NCBI GenBank assembly: GCA_022425945.1
Contig: JAKMEK010000027.1
Location: 1-40,272 of the forward strand
Direction of reading: 5' to 3'
Source of the DNA: Flavobacteriaceae bacterium
GTDB lineage: Bacteria; Bacteroidota; Bacteroidia; Flavobacteriales; Flavobacteriaceae
Length of the DNA stretch: 40,272 bases
Shown piece after piece: positions 17,736 through 26,476 of this stretch (its first letter is position 1; each line of letters begins with the position of its first letter). The notes beneath the pieces are model-generated. The model did not search any database and was not told where the DNA came from. It worked only from the letters and a program-made list of their open reading frames with translations. Both the position numbers and the translations under genes were made by a program.

Positions 17736-20552
17736 TTAAAACCACTTACGGCTGAATAATTGTGTAAGCGTTACTCGATCAAGGGTGAGGACAAATCTAA
17801 TTTTCTGTGCATAATTGTGCTGGTCAACTTCTAATCCAGCACTGTTGTAGATTGGAAAATAGACCTCAAGATAATCAGGAAGAAAATTAAAGCGAATTCC
17901 GGTATCAAAAAGAACACGGGAAGGGGAGTCGTCGTGTTTGATAAAGCCAATGTCTCCGTAAGCTTCAATCCATTTCCAAATCCCCATGCTTGTGTTGGCA
18001 GTAATTAAATAATTATTGGCTAAAGGGTTTTCGAATTTCGTTTTAAACCCACCCTCTGCAGGAATGTATTGTTGACTGTAAATTCCAGTTGTTTCTGATC
18101 TTCCGAGATAATTATATTGAAATAAATAGTCGGTAGGACGATCAAGAGCAAAATTAAAATAGTCGGTATTGAGATTGTTTTTCCACAAAAATTTTCCAGC
18201 AAAAAAGCGTAATGAAAACTGTCTTCCGCTGTTGGCTAAATGCCTGTAATCTGCTTTTAAACTAAACTTCCCAAACTTTGAACCGGCTTCAAGATTACTC
18301 GACATGGTAAAATAATTCAAGGCATTTTTATTTGAAAAAATATAGCGTAAACCGGCGATTTTATAGTTTGGATTTTGAATTTGATCAATATTTTCTTCTC
18401 GATCTACTGATTGCCAAAACAATTGAAGGATCTCTTTACGATTTTCTCTCAGATTATTCGGTCTTTTCGCAATAAAAGCTGAGCCTGAAAATATGGTATA
18501 CCGAAGGTTTTCATCATAATGAAAACTAGAACCAGAAAAGCCAACACTTTTCAAGTAATAACTTGAATCTTGATTGAAAGCATTGTAAGAAGTAGAGAAA
18601 TATCCTACAAGTTGTTTGTTAACAGGAGAGTAAAAAGGGTCAATGGAGAAAAAGAAAGGTCGTCTTTTTATTGTACTATTATTTATCCCAATGCCATATG
18701 AAATACCGTCATAAACATTAAAATTCACCTCTGGTCGATAGAATAATTGATTGTATGATGTATTTTCAAAGTCTTTGAGAAAGGTAAATCGAATGGGTTT
18801 AATTCCCAATAAGCCTAGCTGTTTAACATTGTTTCTCGGATTGAGTTCTGGAAATTTATTTACGGGATTAATGACTAGGTAGTCAGCATCTAATTTTGAG
18901 CGTTGGATGGTTTCACCAATAGTATTTCCCTCAAAGCGCTCAGTTTTTATTAATGAATCATTTCTTATCCAACCAAGAGAATAAGGAAGCGAATAGTTAC
19001 TTTTCTCTTTAATTTGAAAGCTGAGTATGCTGTCCTGCTTTTTAAATTTTGCAAAGGACAAATCAACTGACGAACGACTTGAAAAATAGCGACTAAAGTC
19101 TCCAGTAGCGTTTAAGCCAAAATGATCGAAAAACGCAATTTTCAATGCAGCTCCTGTTAACTGTTCACGCTTTATCTTAGCTATAAATGGGGAAAGTTCT
19201 ATGGAATTATTCTCAATGAAATAGTTCAAGACTTTGCCCATATGACTGGGTTGACCAATTTGATCATTGAATCGAATTAATTCATCTTTCGGGCGAAACA
19301 ATTCTTGTTGCAGATTTTTGCGAAGAATATATTCATGGAATTCAAGAAATGTATCTTCAAAACTTAAATTTGTGAAGCGATATTTCTCGGTTAGAAAACG
19401 AATTAGCGGCTGTCGCATAAACGACTCCAATAATTTCGTATCTGCGTAGTTTTCTTTAACATATTGAGTCATCAGATAGGTTTGTAACCCCCCGAAAAGC
19501 CAGTAATCTTCTCTAGATTCTAGGGGTAACACTTCTGATAAATAATCGTATAAATAGGTGTTAAGTGCCTTTAATTCAAACTCAAACTGGGCAGGAAAAA
19601 GTTTTAAAAATCCAGGCACAAGTGTCAGCCCATAAAAAGGGCGCTTATTGTACTTTTCTTTCGATAGAAGCACGTTTTGGTGCGTGTACTTCCCCAACGC
19701 TTTTTCCAGAAAGTCATCTATTTTTGTGAGACTAAGTTTAGTTTTTTCTTTGTCTAAGCCATCTAGGTCTATGTTGGTCTTTATTTTTTTATTAGTTAAG
19801 CTAAATGTTTCATAGGCTATATCTTTACCTATATGAAAAAGTATTTTTCTCTTCGCTTTTGCAGAAAATCGATGGATTATGTTGTCATTAGCATGAATTA
19901 TATCTTGCGCATCAAGATTAGAATGTACCGCTAACTCTTTGGGAGCTATTAATGTACAGATAATATTGCTTGCTCCCATCGGGGAATCTTCCAAGTCTAA
20001 ATGACTTTGCTTAATCCATTCTCCTGCTGTTCGCTCTGCAAGTGTCACGAAGAAGTTTTCCAATAAATAGGTTTCTTTTGTAACGATACCGTAACCTGTA
20101 AACCTTGCATCAGGGAGGTGGATAACATAGTCCAAATCAAGTATTATCTCTTCCTGCGCATTGAGTGGCTCTTCTAGTTCAATTTTTATGATATCCACTT
20201 GTTCAGGCTCGCGCTGCCACTTTACAAAAGAATGATTTGTGCTGATTGAATTGATAATCGTTTTTCCCCGTTTCGCCTTCTTTGACAAATAGAAGCTTCG
20301 GTTGTATTCTTCCACCAATCGATCAGCAAGTGCACTTTTTGTAGAGCTATATGCGTTCGCCCAATCATTTAAGTATAGATGATTTAGTTCACTGTCCTCT
20401 GTGTTGGTGAAGGTAATTTTTTGTTTGACATGCAATTGATTTTCTTTGCTATCTAAGCTTAACTTGAATTGGTAGTTGGGTACAGAATTTTGGCCATTTA
20501 GAGAACTGCTCAAAGTCACTATCAAAACAAGAAGAAATAAATTGCGTAACAT
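17736..20552 (-). CDS. M1-peptidase-like protein with degenerate zinc site and C-terminal barrel-like domain
   Basis: This 938-residue exported protein (signal peptide about 1-20, ending SLNGQ) resembles M1/gluzincin metallopeptidases. Residues about 27-250 look like the M1 N-terminal beta domain and 270-480 like the helical catalytic region. No HEXXH occurs anywhere, and the region that normally gives WLxEGL reads WLFGGL at 351-356, so the glutamate ligand is also gone. After about residue 560 the sequence turns into alternating polar/aromatic strands and ends in a phenylalanine (SRKWF), as outer-membrane beta-barrels do. It is therefore probably a non-catalytic, outer-membrane-anchored protein. 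It lies four bases after the LOG gene. Confidence 0.75.
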   Translation of the reverse strand: MLRNLFLLVLIVTLSSSLNGQNSVPNYQFKLSLDSKENQLHVKQKITFTNTEDSELNHLYLNDWANAYSSTKSALADRLVEEYNRSFYLSKKAKRGKTIINSISTNHSFVKWQREPEQVDIIKIELEEPLNAQEEIILDLDYVIHLPDARFTGYGIVTKETYLLENFFVTLAERTAGEWIKQSHLDLEDSPMGASNIICTLIAPKELAVHSNLDAQDIIHANDNIIHRFSAKAKRKILFHIGKDIAYETFSLTNKKIKTNIDLDGLDKEKTKLSLTKIDDFLEKALGKYTHQNVLLSKEKYNKRPFYGLTLVPGFLKLFPAQFEFELKALNTYLYDYLSEVLPLESREDYWLFGGLQTYLMTQYVKENYADTKLLESFMRQPLIRFLTEKYRFTNLSFEDTFLEFHEYILRKNLQQELFRPKDELIRFNDQIGQPSHMGKVLNYFIENNSIELSPFIAKIKREQLTGAALKIAFFDHFGLNATGDFSRYFSSRSSVDLSFAKFKKQDSILSFQIKEKSNYSLPYSLGWIRNDSLIKTERFEGNTIGETIQRSKLDADYLVINPVNKFPELNPRNNVKQLGLLGIKPIRFTFLKDFENTSYNQLFYRPEVNFNVYDGISYGIGINNSTIKRRPFFFSIDPFYSPVNKQLVGYFSTSYNAFNQDSSYYLKSVGFSGSSFHYDENLRYTIFSGSAFIAKRPNNLRENRKEILQLFWQSVDREENIDQIQNPNYKIAGLRYIFSNKNALNYFTMSSNLEAGSKFGKFSLKADYRHLANSGRQFSLRFFAGKFLWKNNLNTDYFNFALDRPTDYLFQYNYLGRSETTGIYSQQYIPAEGGFKTKFENPLANNYLITANTSMGIWKWIEAYGDIGFIKHDDSPSRVLFDTGIRFNFLPDYLEVYFPIYNSAGLEVDQHNYAQKIRFVLTLDRVTLTQLFSRKWF

Positions 20553-20556
20553 CTAA

Positions 20557-21237
20557 CTAAAAGTTTGGCTTTAACTTTTCGACACTATAAAATTCATCCA
20601 ATATGGAAATAACTTCTTCTTTACTGTCCACTAAGTGAATAAGGTTTAAGTCATCTGAATGAATCATTCCCTCAGTTACTAAAGTGTTTTTCATCCAATC
20701 GACTAGTCCCGACCAAAAAGAAGTTTGCACTAAAATAATGGGGATTTTTTTAATCTTATTCGTTTGCACAAGGGTCAATGCTTCAAACAATTCATCCAGT
20801 GTGCCTACACCACCAGGAAGAACAACAAAAGCTTGAGCAAACTTTACAAACATTACTTTTCGCACAAAAAAATACTCAAAGTTTAAATTGTTTTCTGGGT
20901 CTATGTATGGATTGGAGGATTGTTCAAATGGTAAATTTATGTTGAGCCCGACAGATTTTCCTTTCGCCATTTGAGCACCCTTATTTCCTGCTTCCATTAT
21001 TCCAGGACCACCTCCAGTAATGATACCATAGCCTTTTTTGGCAATGGCTTGTGCGACTTCAACCCCTGATTGATAGTGGGGGTTATCTGGCCCTGTTCGA
21101 GCTGATCCGAAAATGGAAACACAGGGACCAACAGCACTAAGCTTTTCGTACCCATTGACGAATTCCCCCATGATCTTAAAAATTGACCAGGCATCCTTTT
21201 TTTTGGGTTTAAAATCTTTTTTATTGTAGGTTTTCAT
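20557..21237 (-). CDS. LOG/TIGR00730 family Rossmann-fold protein
   Basis: This 226-residue protein has the family signatures GGGPGIMEA at 75-83 and PGGVGTLDE at 141-149, with Arg126 in FVRKVMF before them. LOG proteins are nucleoside-5'-monophosphate phosphoribohydrolases; plant and some bacterial members release free cytokinins, while many bacterial ones hydrolyse AMP or have unknown substrates. A basic N-terminal extension (about residues 1-20) precedes the fold. The first 17 bases of the gene overlap the end of uvrA, indicating cotranscription. It is soluble with no signal peptide. Confidence 0.9.
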   Translation of the reverse strand: MKTYNKKDFKPKKKDAWSIFKIMGEFVNGYEKLSAVGPCVSIFGSARTGPDNPHYQSGVEVAQAIAKKGYGIITGGGPGIMEAGNKGAQMAKGKSVGLNINLPFEQSSNPYIDPENNLNFEYFFVRKVMFVKFAQAFVVLPGGVGTLDELFEALTLVQTNKIKKIPIILVQTSFWSGLVDWMKNTLVTEGMIHSDDLNLIHLVDSKEEVISILDEFYSVEKLKPNF

Positions 21238-24070
21238 AGGCGATAAATTCTTTTTTGAGGTAAACAGCCGTATGGCTTTCGCTAATGTCTAATATTTCTT
21301 CAGGCTTGCCTTCAGCAATAATTGTGCCTCCACCTTTTCCTCCTTCAGGACCGACATCAAATATATAGTCTACCTGCTTAATGACGTCTAAGTTGTGCTC
21401 AATGATCAAAACCGTATTTCCTTTATCGGTAAGATTATTGAGTACTTCTAAGAGCACTCTAATGTCCTCAAAGTGAAGGCCAGTTGTGGGTTCATCTAAA
21501 ATGTACAAGGTGTTTCCGGTATCGCGTTTCGAAAGCTCTGTGGCAAGTTTAATGCGCTGCGCTTCTCCTCCCGAAAGTGTCGTGGAAGATTGCCCAAGTG
21601 CTATATAACCAAGACCAACGTCTTGAAGGGTTTTTAGTTTGCGGTAAATTTTTGGGATCGGTTCAAAAAAATCACAAGCTTGATTGATGGTCATTTGCAG
21701 AACATCAGAAATAGATTTTCCTTTGAATCGAACTTCTAGGGTCTCCCGATTGAATCTTTTCCCTTGACAGGTTTCACATTCAACATATACATCTGGAAGG
21801 AAATTCATTTCAATCACTTTTAACCCACCACCCATGCAAGTTTCACATCTTCCTCCGGCCACATTGAAACTGAATCGACCGGGCTTGTAACCTCGTATTT
21901 GTGCTTCTGGAGTTTGGGTGAATAAACTTCTGATTTCACTGAAAACACCTGTATAAGTTGCTGGATTTGAACGAGGAGTTCTTCCAATTGGACTTTGATT
22001 GACGTCCACAACTTTATCCAAATGTTCAAGCCCTTCTATGGAAGTATAAGCCAAGGGTTTTTTAACTCCATTGTAATAGTGTGCATTGAGGATAGGGTAG
22101 AGGGTTTCGTTGATAAGGGTAGATTTTCCGCTTCCTGATACACCAGTAACACCAATCATCAATCCCAGTGGAATAGATATGTCAACATTTTTCAAATTAT
22201 TCCCTGTACAGCCTTTGAGCTCAAGTTTTTTTCCACTTCCATTTCTACGTTTTGAAGGAATGGCAATATTCTTTTTTCCAGTTAGGTAGTTTGCTGTTAA
22301 TGATTCTTCACTCAAAATGGATGACGGGATACCTTGAGAAATGATTTCTCCTCCATTTTTTCCTGCATGTGGACCAATGTCGATTACATAGTCGGCACGC
22401 TCAATCATGTCCTTATCATGCTCAACAACAATAACAGAATTTCCAATGTCGCGTAGATCGATAAGGGAGCTAATTAAACGATCATTATCGCGTTGATGTA
22501 GTCCAATGCTTGGTTCATCCAAGATGTAAAGCACTCCAACCAATTGAGAACCAATTTGAGTGGCCAATCGAATGCGCTGTGCTTCTCCACCAGAAAGTGA
22601 TTTTGAAGAACGATTAAGCGAAAGATAATTCAATCCAACATTCAGAAGGAAGCGGGTTCTGGTCTTAATTTCCTTAATGATTTCCTCCCCAATTTTCAAT
22701 TCATTTGGAGATAAGCATGCTGGGAGTTTATCAATCCAGGTGTATAATTCACTCAAATCAAGTGCAGCTAACTCTGCTATCGATAACGCATTGATTTTAA
22801 AATTCAATGCCTTTTCATTTAAGCGAGAACCGTTGCATGTGGAGCAATTCTCTTGATCCATAAACTCACTTGCCCAACGTTTCAAGTTCATTGATTCTGA
22901 ATCGTGGTATTGACTTAGAATAAAGTTTTCTATTCCCTCATAATCAATTTTATACTTTCTAGCCACCCCCAAGGTTTTCGATTCAACAGTAAAGGATTCA
23001 TTGCCACCTCTTAAGATAATATCCAATGCCTTTGTCGGAATTTCAGCGATAGGATCAGACAGGGAAAAGGAATAGCGCTGGGCAATGGTCTCCATCTGTT
23101 TGTAGCCCCACGTTCCTTTTTTGTTTCCCAATGGTTTGATTCCTCCTGCATTGATTGAGAGGGAGGGGTCGGGGATGATTTTTGCGGTATTAACCACTTG
23201 TTGTACGCCTAGACCTTTGCAACGATCACACATCCCTTTCGGGGAATTAAATGAGAAGGAATTGGGTTCGGGCTTAGGGTAGGAAATACCTGAGTTAGGG
23301 CACATCAAGTTTCTACTAAAATAGCGTGCTTCTTGTGTTTCAATGTCCAGTAACATCAAGGTTTCCTCGCCTTGATACATTGCAGCAATCATTGATTCGC
23401 GCAATCGCTTAAGTCCGTTTTCAGTGCCTGAAACTGTTAATCGATCAACCACCAATTCAATGTCGTGTGTTTTGTATCGATCAACCTTCATTCCTTTGAA
23501 AAGTTCAAGAACCACACCATCCACACGTACCTTCACAAATCCTTGTCGGGCGAGATTTTCAAATAACTCCCGATAATGTCCCTTTCGCGATTTAATGATT
23601 GGTGCAAGAAGCATCACTTTTCGTTGGGCATAGTCAGCAAGAATCAATTCAATGATTTGATCATCCGTATAACTGACCATTTTTTCATTGGTCACATAAC
23701 TATAAGCAGTCCCAATACGCGCATACATGAGGCGCAAAAAATCATACAATTCAGTGATGGTTCCAACAGTAGATCGTGGGCTCTTTGACGTTGTTTTTTG
23801 CTCAATGGCAATAACAGGGGAGAGGCCGTCAATTTTATCAACTTCAGGTCGTTCAAGATTACCCAAAAACTGTCGCACATAGGCCGAGAATGTTTCCATA
23901 TAGCGGCGTTGTCCTTCTGCATAAATGGTGTCAAAAGCAAGCGAGGACTTTCCACTTCCAGAGAGGCCAGTTATGACGACCAACTGATCTCTTGGGATTT
24001 TGATGTCAATATTTTTCAGGTTATGTACACGTGCTCCTTGTACATCAATGCAATTATCTTCTATGGTCAT
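21221..24070 (-). CDS. uvrA: Excinuclease ABC subunit A
   Basis: This is a complete 949-residue UvrA. Two ABC ATPase modules are present with Walker A motifs GLSGSGKSS (about 34-42) and GVSGSGKST, and signatures LSGGEAQRIRLA and LSGGEAQRIKLA. Zinc-binding cysteine pairs are visible in CDRCKGLG, CSTCNGSR and CETCMGGG...CETCQGKR, the last being the UvrB-interaction/DNA-contact module. It recognises bulky lesions and loads UvrB in nucleotide excision repair. It lies 27 bases downstream of ggt and overlaps the LOG gene by 17 bases, so all three may be on one transcript. uvrB and uvrC are not in this window. Confidence 0.98.
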   Translation of the reverse strand: MTIEDNCIDVQGARVHNLKNIDIKIPRDQLVVITGLSGSGKSSLAFDTIYAEGQRRYMETFSAYVRQFLGNLERPEVDKIDGLSPVIAIEQKTTSKSPRSTVGTITELYDFLRLMYARIGTAYSYVTNEKMVSYTDDQIIELILADYAQRKVMLLAPIIKSRKGHYRELFENLARQGFVKVRVDGVVLELFKGMKVDRYKTHDIELVVDRLTVSGTENGLKRLRESMIAAMYQGEETLMLLDIETQEARYFSRNLMCPNSGISYPKPEPNSFSFNSPKGMCDRCKGLGVQQVVNTAKIIPDPSLSINAGGIKPLGNKKGTWGYKQMETIAQRYSFSLSDPIAEIPTKALDIILRGGNESFTVESKTLGVARKYKIDYEGIENFILSQYHDSESMNLKRWASEFMDQENCSTCNGSRLNEKALNFKINALSIAELAALDLSELYTWIDKLPACLSPNELKIGEEIIKEIKTRTRFLLNVGLNYLSLNRSSKSLSGGEAQRIRLATQIGSQLVGVLYILDEPSIGLHQRDNDRLISSLIDLRDIGNSVIVVEHDKDMIERADYVIDIGPHAGKNGGEIISQGIPSSILSEESLTANYLTGKKNIAIPSKRRNGSGKKLELKGCTGNNLKNVDISIPLGLMIGVTGVSGSGKSTLINETLYPILNAHYYNGVKKPLAYTSIEGLEHLDKVVDVNQSPIGRTPRSNPATYTGVFSEIRSLFTQTPEAQIRGYKPGRFSFNVAGGRCETCMGGGLKVIEMNFLPDVYVECETCQGKRFNRETLEVRFKGKSISDVLQMTINQACDFFEPIPKIYRKLKTLQDVGLGYIALGQSSTTLSGGEAQRIKLATELSKRDTGNTLYILDEPTTGLHFEDIRVLLEVLNNLTDKGNTVLIIEHNLDVIKQVDYIFDVGPEGGKGGGTIIAEGKPEEILDISESHTAVYLKKEFIAYENLQ

Positions 24071-24097
24071 TATTTGCCCGAGTTATCAATAGTTTTT

Positions 24098-25768
24098 TTA
24101 ATGTGTTGCTGCAGCATCATCTCCTCTGGGGTCAGCCCCAACAGAAATAGTTCCAGATTCACTTATGTGTATGGCATCTACTTTGCCAATTATTTTTGAA
24201 TATTTTGCTTCTACAGAGTGGCCTTTCTTTTGCAGGCCTTCAATGGTTTTCGCATCAAATTTTTCCGGTTCCAAGACCAAATTGTCTGGTAGCCATTGAT
24301 GATGAAAACGCGGAGCATTGACAGCTGCCTGCATTTCCATTCCGTGTTCATATACATTGAGAATGGTTTGGAAAACAGAGGTGATGATGGTTGAGCCTCC
24401 TGGTGTGCCAACAATCAAATACAATTTATTGTCTTTCTCCACAATGGTGGGGGTCATGGAACTGAGCATACGCTTCTTAGGAGCGATACTATTGGCTTCA
24501 CTCCCCGTTAAACCAAACATATTAGGTTCCCCGGGTTTACTACTAAAATCATCCATTTCATTGTTCATGAATACACCAATCTCTTCTACAAACACCTTCG
24601 ATCCATAGGCACCATTTAGGGTGGTGGTTACTGCAACAGCATTGCCTTTAGCATCAAGAATTGAAAAGTGAGTTGTTTCGTCGCTTTCCACGACTATGAT
24701 ATCGCCATGCGATACATCTGCTGAAGCTGTCGCAGCCTCTTTTGAATAATTCTCCATGCGACTTAACAGATAGTTCTCATCCATTAAATGGTCTTGCGGA
24801 ACAGCGACAAAGTCTGGGTCTCCAAGGAAATGACTTCTGTCTGCGTACGAACGACGTTCTGCCTCTACCATTAGGTGCATGCTTTCAACGCTATTGTGCC
24901 CCATGCTTTTTATATCATAGGGTTCTATCATTTTCATCATTTGTCCCAAGCATATTCCTCCACTTGATGGAGGCGCCATCGAAATTAGATTTAAATCTTT
25001 GTAACTAAATGTGAGCGGATCACGCCATTTGGGTAGGTAAGCTTTTAAATCTTCTAGGGATAGAATTCCTCCTGTAGCTCGGGTTTTATTAACCATAGCC
25101 TCTGCAACCCAACTCTCATAAAAACCAGCATTACCTTTTGCGGCAATCTCTTTCAATGCATTGGCAAGGGGTATGTTTTTCACTCTGTCTCCGGCTTTAT
25201 AACCTTTGGCATAGAGGGTTACTTTGCCATTCACTCCTGTAAATTGTTTGCTGTAACGATTGTAGCTTTTTGCTTGTTTTTCAGATACTATATAGCCCTT
25301 TTCAGCCAGATCTATTGCGGGTTGAATTAAATCTGCCAAGGGCAATGACCCAAGTTTACGGTGGACTTCTAGGATTCCGGCCACTGCTCCGGGTATTCCA
25401 ACTGCCAATCCTCCGATTGTGCTTTTTCCGGGAATAACATTTCCATCGTCGTCTAAATATAAGTCTTTGGTTGCCTTAAGTGGAGCCATCTCACGGTAAT
25501 CCAATGAACCGGTTTCCCCCTCAGCACTGCGGTACACAAAAAATCCTCCTCCAGTTATATTCCCAGCCACAGGGTAGACGACAGTAAGGGCAAAGCTTGT
25601 TGCTACCATTGCATCATAGGCATTTCCACCCTTTTTCAAAATATCTCTACCTGCTTCCGAAGCTTCGATACGAGCAGAAACCACAGCACCCTTTATTGGG
25701 GGAGAGGTGGTTTTTGTTGAGCACGCAAAAAGAGCTAAGCATAACAGGGAAATAATTGATTTTTTCAT
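24098..25768 (-). CDS. ggt: Gamma-glutamyltransferase (lipoprotein form)
   Basis: This 556-residue N-terminal-nucleophile hydrolase matures by self-cleavage. The nucleophile is Thr365 in ETTHFSI, the expected first residue of the small subunit. The large subunit carries AGNITGGGFF at about 68-77, DYREMAP, and PPSSGG at about 266-271. The small subunit has NNEMDDF and GTPGGSTI. The N-terminus ends LFAC, so Cys16 is probably lipidated and the enzyme sits in the periplasm or on the outer membrane. It transfers or hydrolyses the gamma-glutamyl group of glutathione and similar peptides. The gene is 40 bases downstream of the ACP phosphodiesterase gene. Confidence 0.96.
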   Translation of the reverse strand: MKKSIISLLCLALFACSTKTTSPPIKGAVVSARIEASEAGRDILKKGGNAYDAMVATSFALTVVYPVAGNITGGGFFVYRSAEGETGSLDYREMAPLKATKDLYLDDDGNVIPGKSTIGGLAVGIPGAVAGILEVHRKLGSLPLADLIQPAIDLAEKGYIVSEKQAKSYNRYSKQFTGVNGKVTLYAKGYKAGDRVKNIPLANALKEIAAKGNAGFYESWVAEAMVNKTRATGGILSLEDLKAYLPKWRDPLTFSYKDLNLISMAPPSSGGICLGQMMKMIEPYDIKSMGHNSVESMHLMVEAERRSYADRSHFLGDPDFVAVPQDHLMDENYLLSRMENYSKEAATASADVSHGDIIVVESDETTHFSILDAKGNAVAVTTTLNGAYGSKVFVEEIGVFMNNEMDDFSSKPGEPNMFGLTGSEANSIAPKKRMLSSMTPTIVEKDNKLYLIVGTPGGSTIITSVFQTILNVYEHGMEMQAAVNAPRFHHQWLPDNLVLEPEKFDAKTIEGLQKKGHSVEAKYSKIIGKVDAIHISESGTISVGADPRGDDAAATH

Positions 25769-25808
25769 GATAAAAATTTAAAGCTTAAAGCTAAAGAATC
25801 TTCTGTTA

Positions 25809-26396
25809 CTAACTATCTAAATTGGAATGATTCTTACTAAACAAACAAAGTTCTTCAAAGAAATCATAAAACTGGGGCAACATTTGAGCTTTTTCTTGTT
25901 GAATTGTTGGAATTGCTCGATCGAAATGGGCAGGAAATGAGGTGCGTTTACTCATGTGCATGAGGATGTTTTCTAGGCCTTCGACCGTTGCGTATTGCAG
26001 CAACCAATTTTGTTTATGCATAGTAGCAAACATGCCCTGCATTTTAACAGGAAGATCGTTTATTCTATCCGCAGTGGCCAGGTAAAATGCATCTGCAAAG
26101 TTCTCTAAAGTATCGGTATGATATCTTTCCCATTGTGCAGCAAGAAAATGGTCGTAAACAACATCCATAATTACCCTAGCATAATGCCCATGTTCAGGGT
26201 ACAAAAGCTTGCAATGCTTTCTGAAGATTGGGTGTTGGTCTGTAAAAGTGTCGATTGCACGGTGAAGTTGAATCCCTTTTTGAACACCTACCGAAAACTG
26301 ATTTAGCTTATTTCCACGAATGAAATCGGCAATAAAATTGCCAAAGCGAAGATCTTCGTTGCTGCCAGAAAGATAAATATGTGCCAAAAAATTCAT
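25809..26396 (-). CDS. Acyl carrier protein phosphodiesterase family (AcpH-like)
   Basis: This 195-residue soluble protein matches the ACP phosphodiesterase family (PF04336): the N-terminus MNFLAHIYLSG, GNFIADFIRG at about 19-28, GIQLHRAIDTFTD at about 41-53, and MDVVYDHFLA at about 77-86. The His/Asp pattern resembles HD-domain hydrolases. Characterised AcpH removes 4'-phosphopantetheine from holo-ACP. It is the first gene of the minus-strand block leading into ggt and is divergent from glmM, with 80 bases between them. Confidence 0.88.
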   Translation of the reverse strand: MNFLAHIYLSGSNEDLRFGNFIADFIRGNKLNQFSVGVQKGIQLHRAIDTFTDQHPIFRKHCKLLYPEHGHYARVIMDVVYDHFLAAQWERYHTDTLENFADAFYLATADRINDLPVKMQGMFATMHKQNWLLQYATVEGLENILMHMSKRTSFPAHFDRAIPTIQQEKAQMLPQFYDFFEELCLFSKNHSNLDS

Positions 26397-26455
26397 GGGT
26401 TTAAATGTAAGTTTCTTTTACTAAATGGGCTCTGTTTTTAGTGGAAGACTATCCG

Positions 26456-26463
26456 TATATTTG
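26456..26463 (+). promoter_or_regulatory. Bacteroidota -7 promoter element before glmM
   Basis: TATATTTG matches the TAnnTTTG consensus exactly and ends 13 bases before the glmM ATG, leaving room for only a very short leader. No clear TTG -33 element is seen at standard spacing. Confidence 0.5.
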
Positions 26464-26476
26464 AAAAAAAATATTC

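Noticed and set aside
17736-20552. Active zinc aminopeptidase
   Set aside because: There is no HEXXH in the whole chain; the only close string, HEYIL, lacks the second histidine, and the expected glutamate ligand is glycine.
23798-24199. 133-codon plus-strand frame across the uvrA start and ggt end
   Set aside because: It is antisense to two conserved genes and has no family resemblance.
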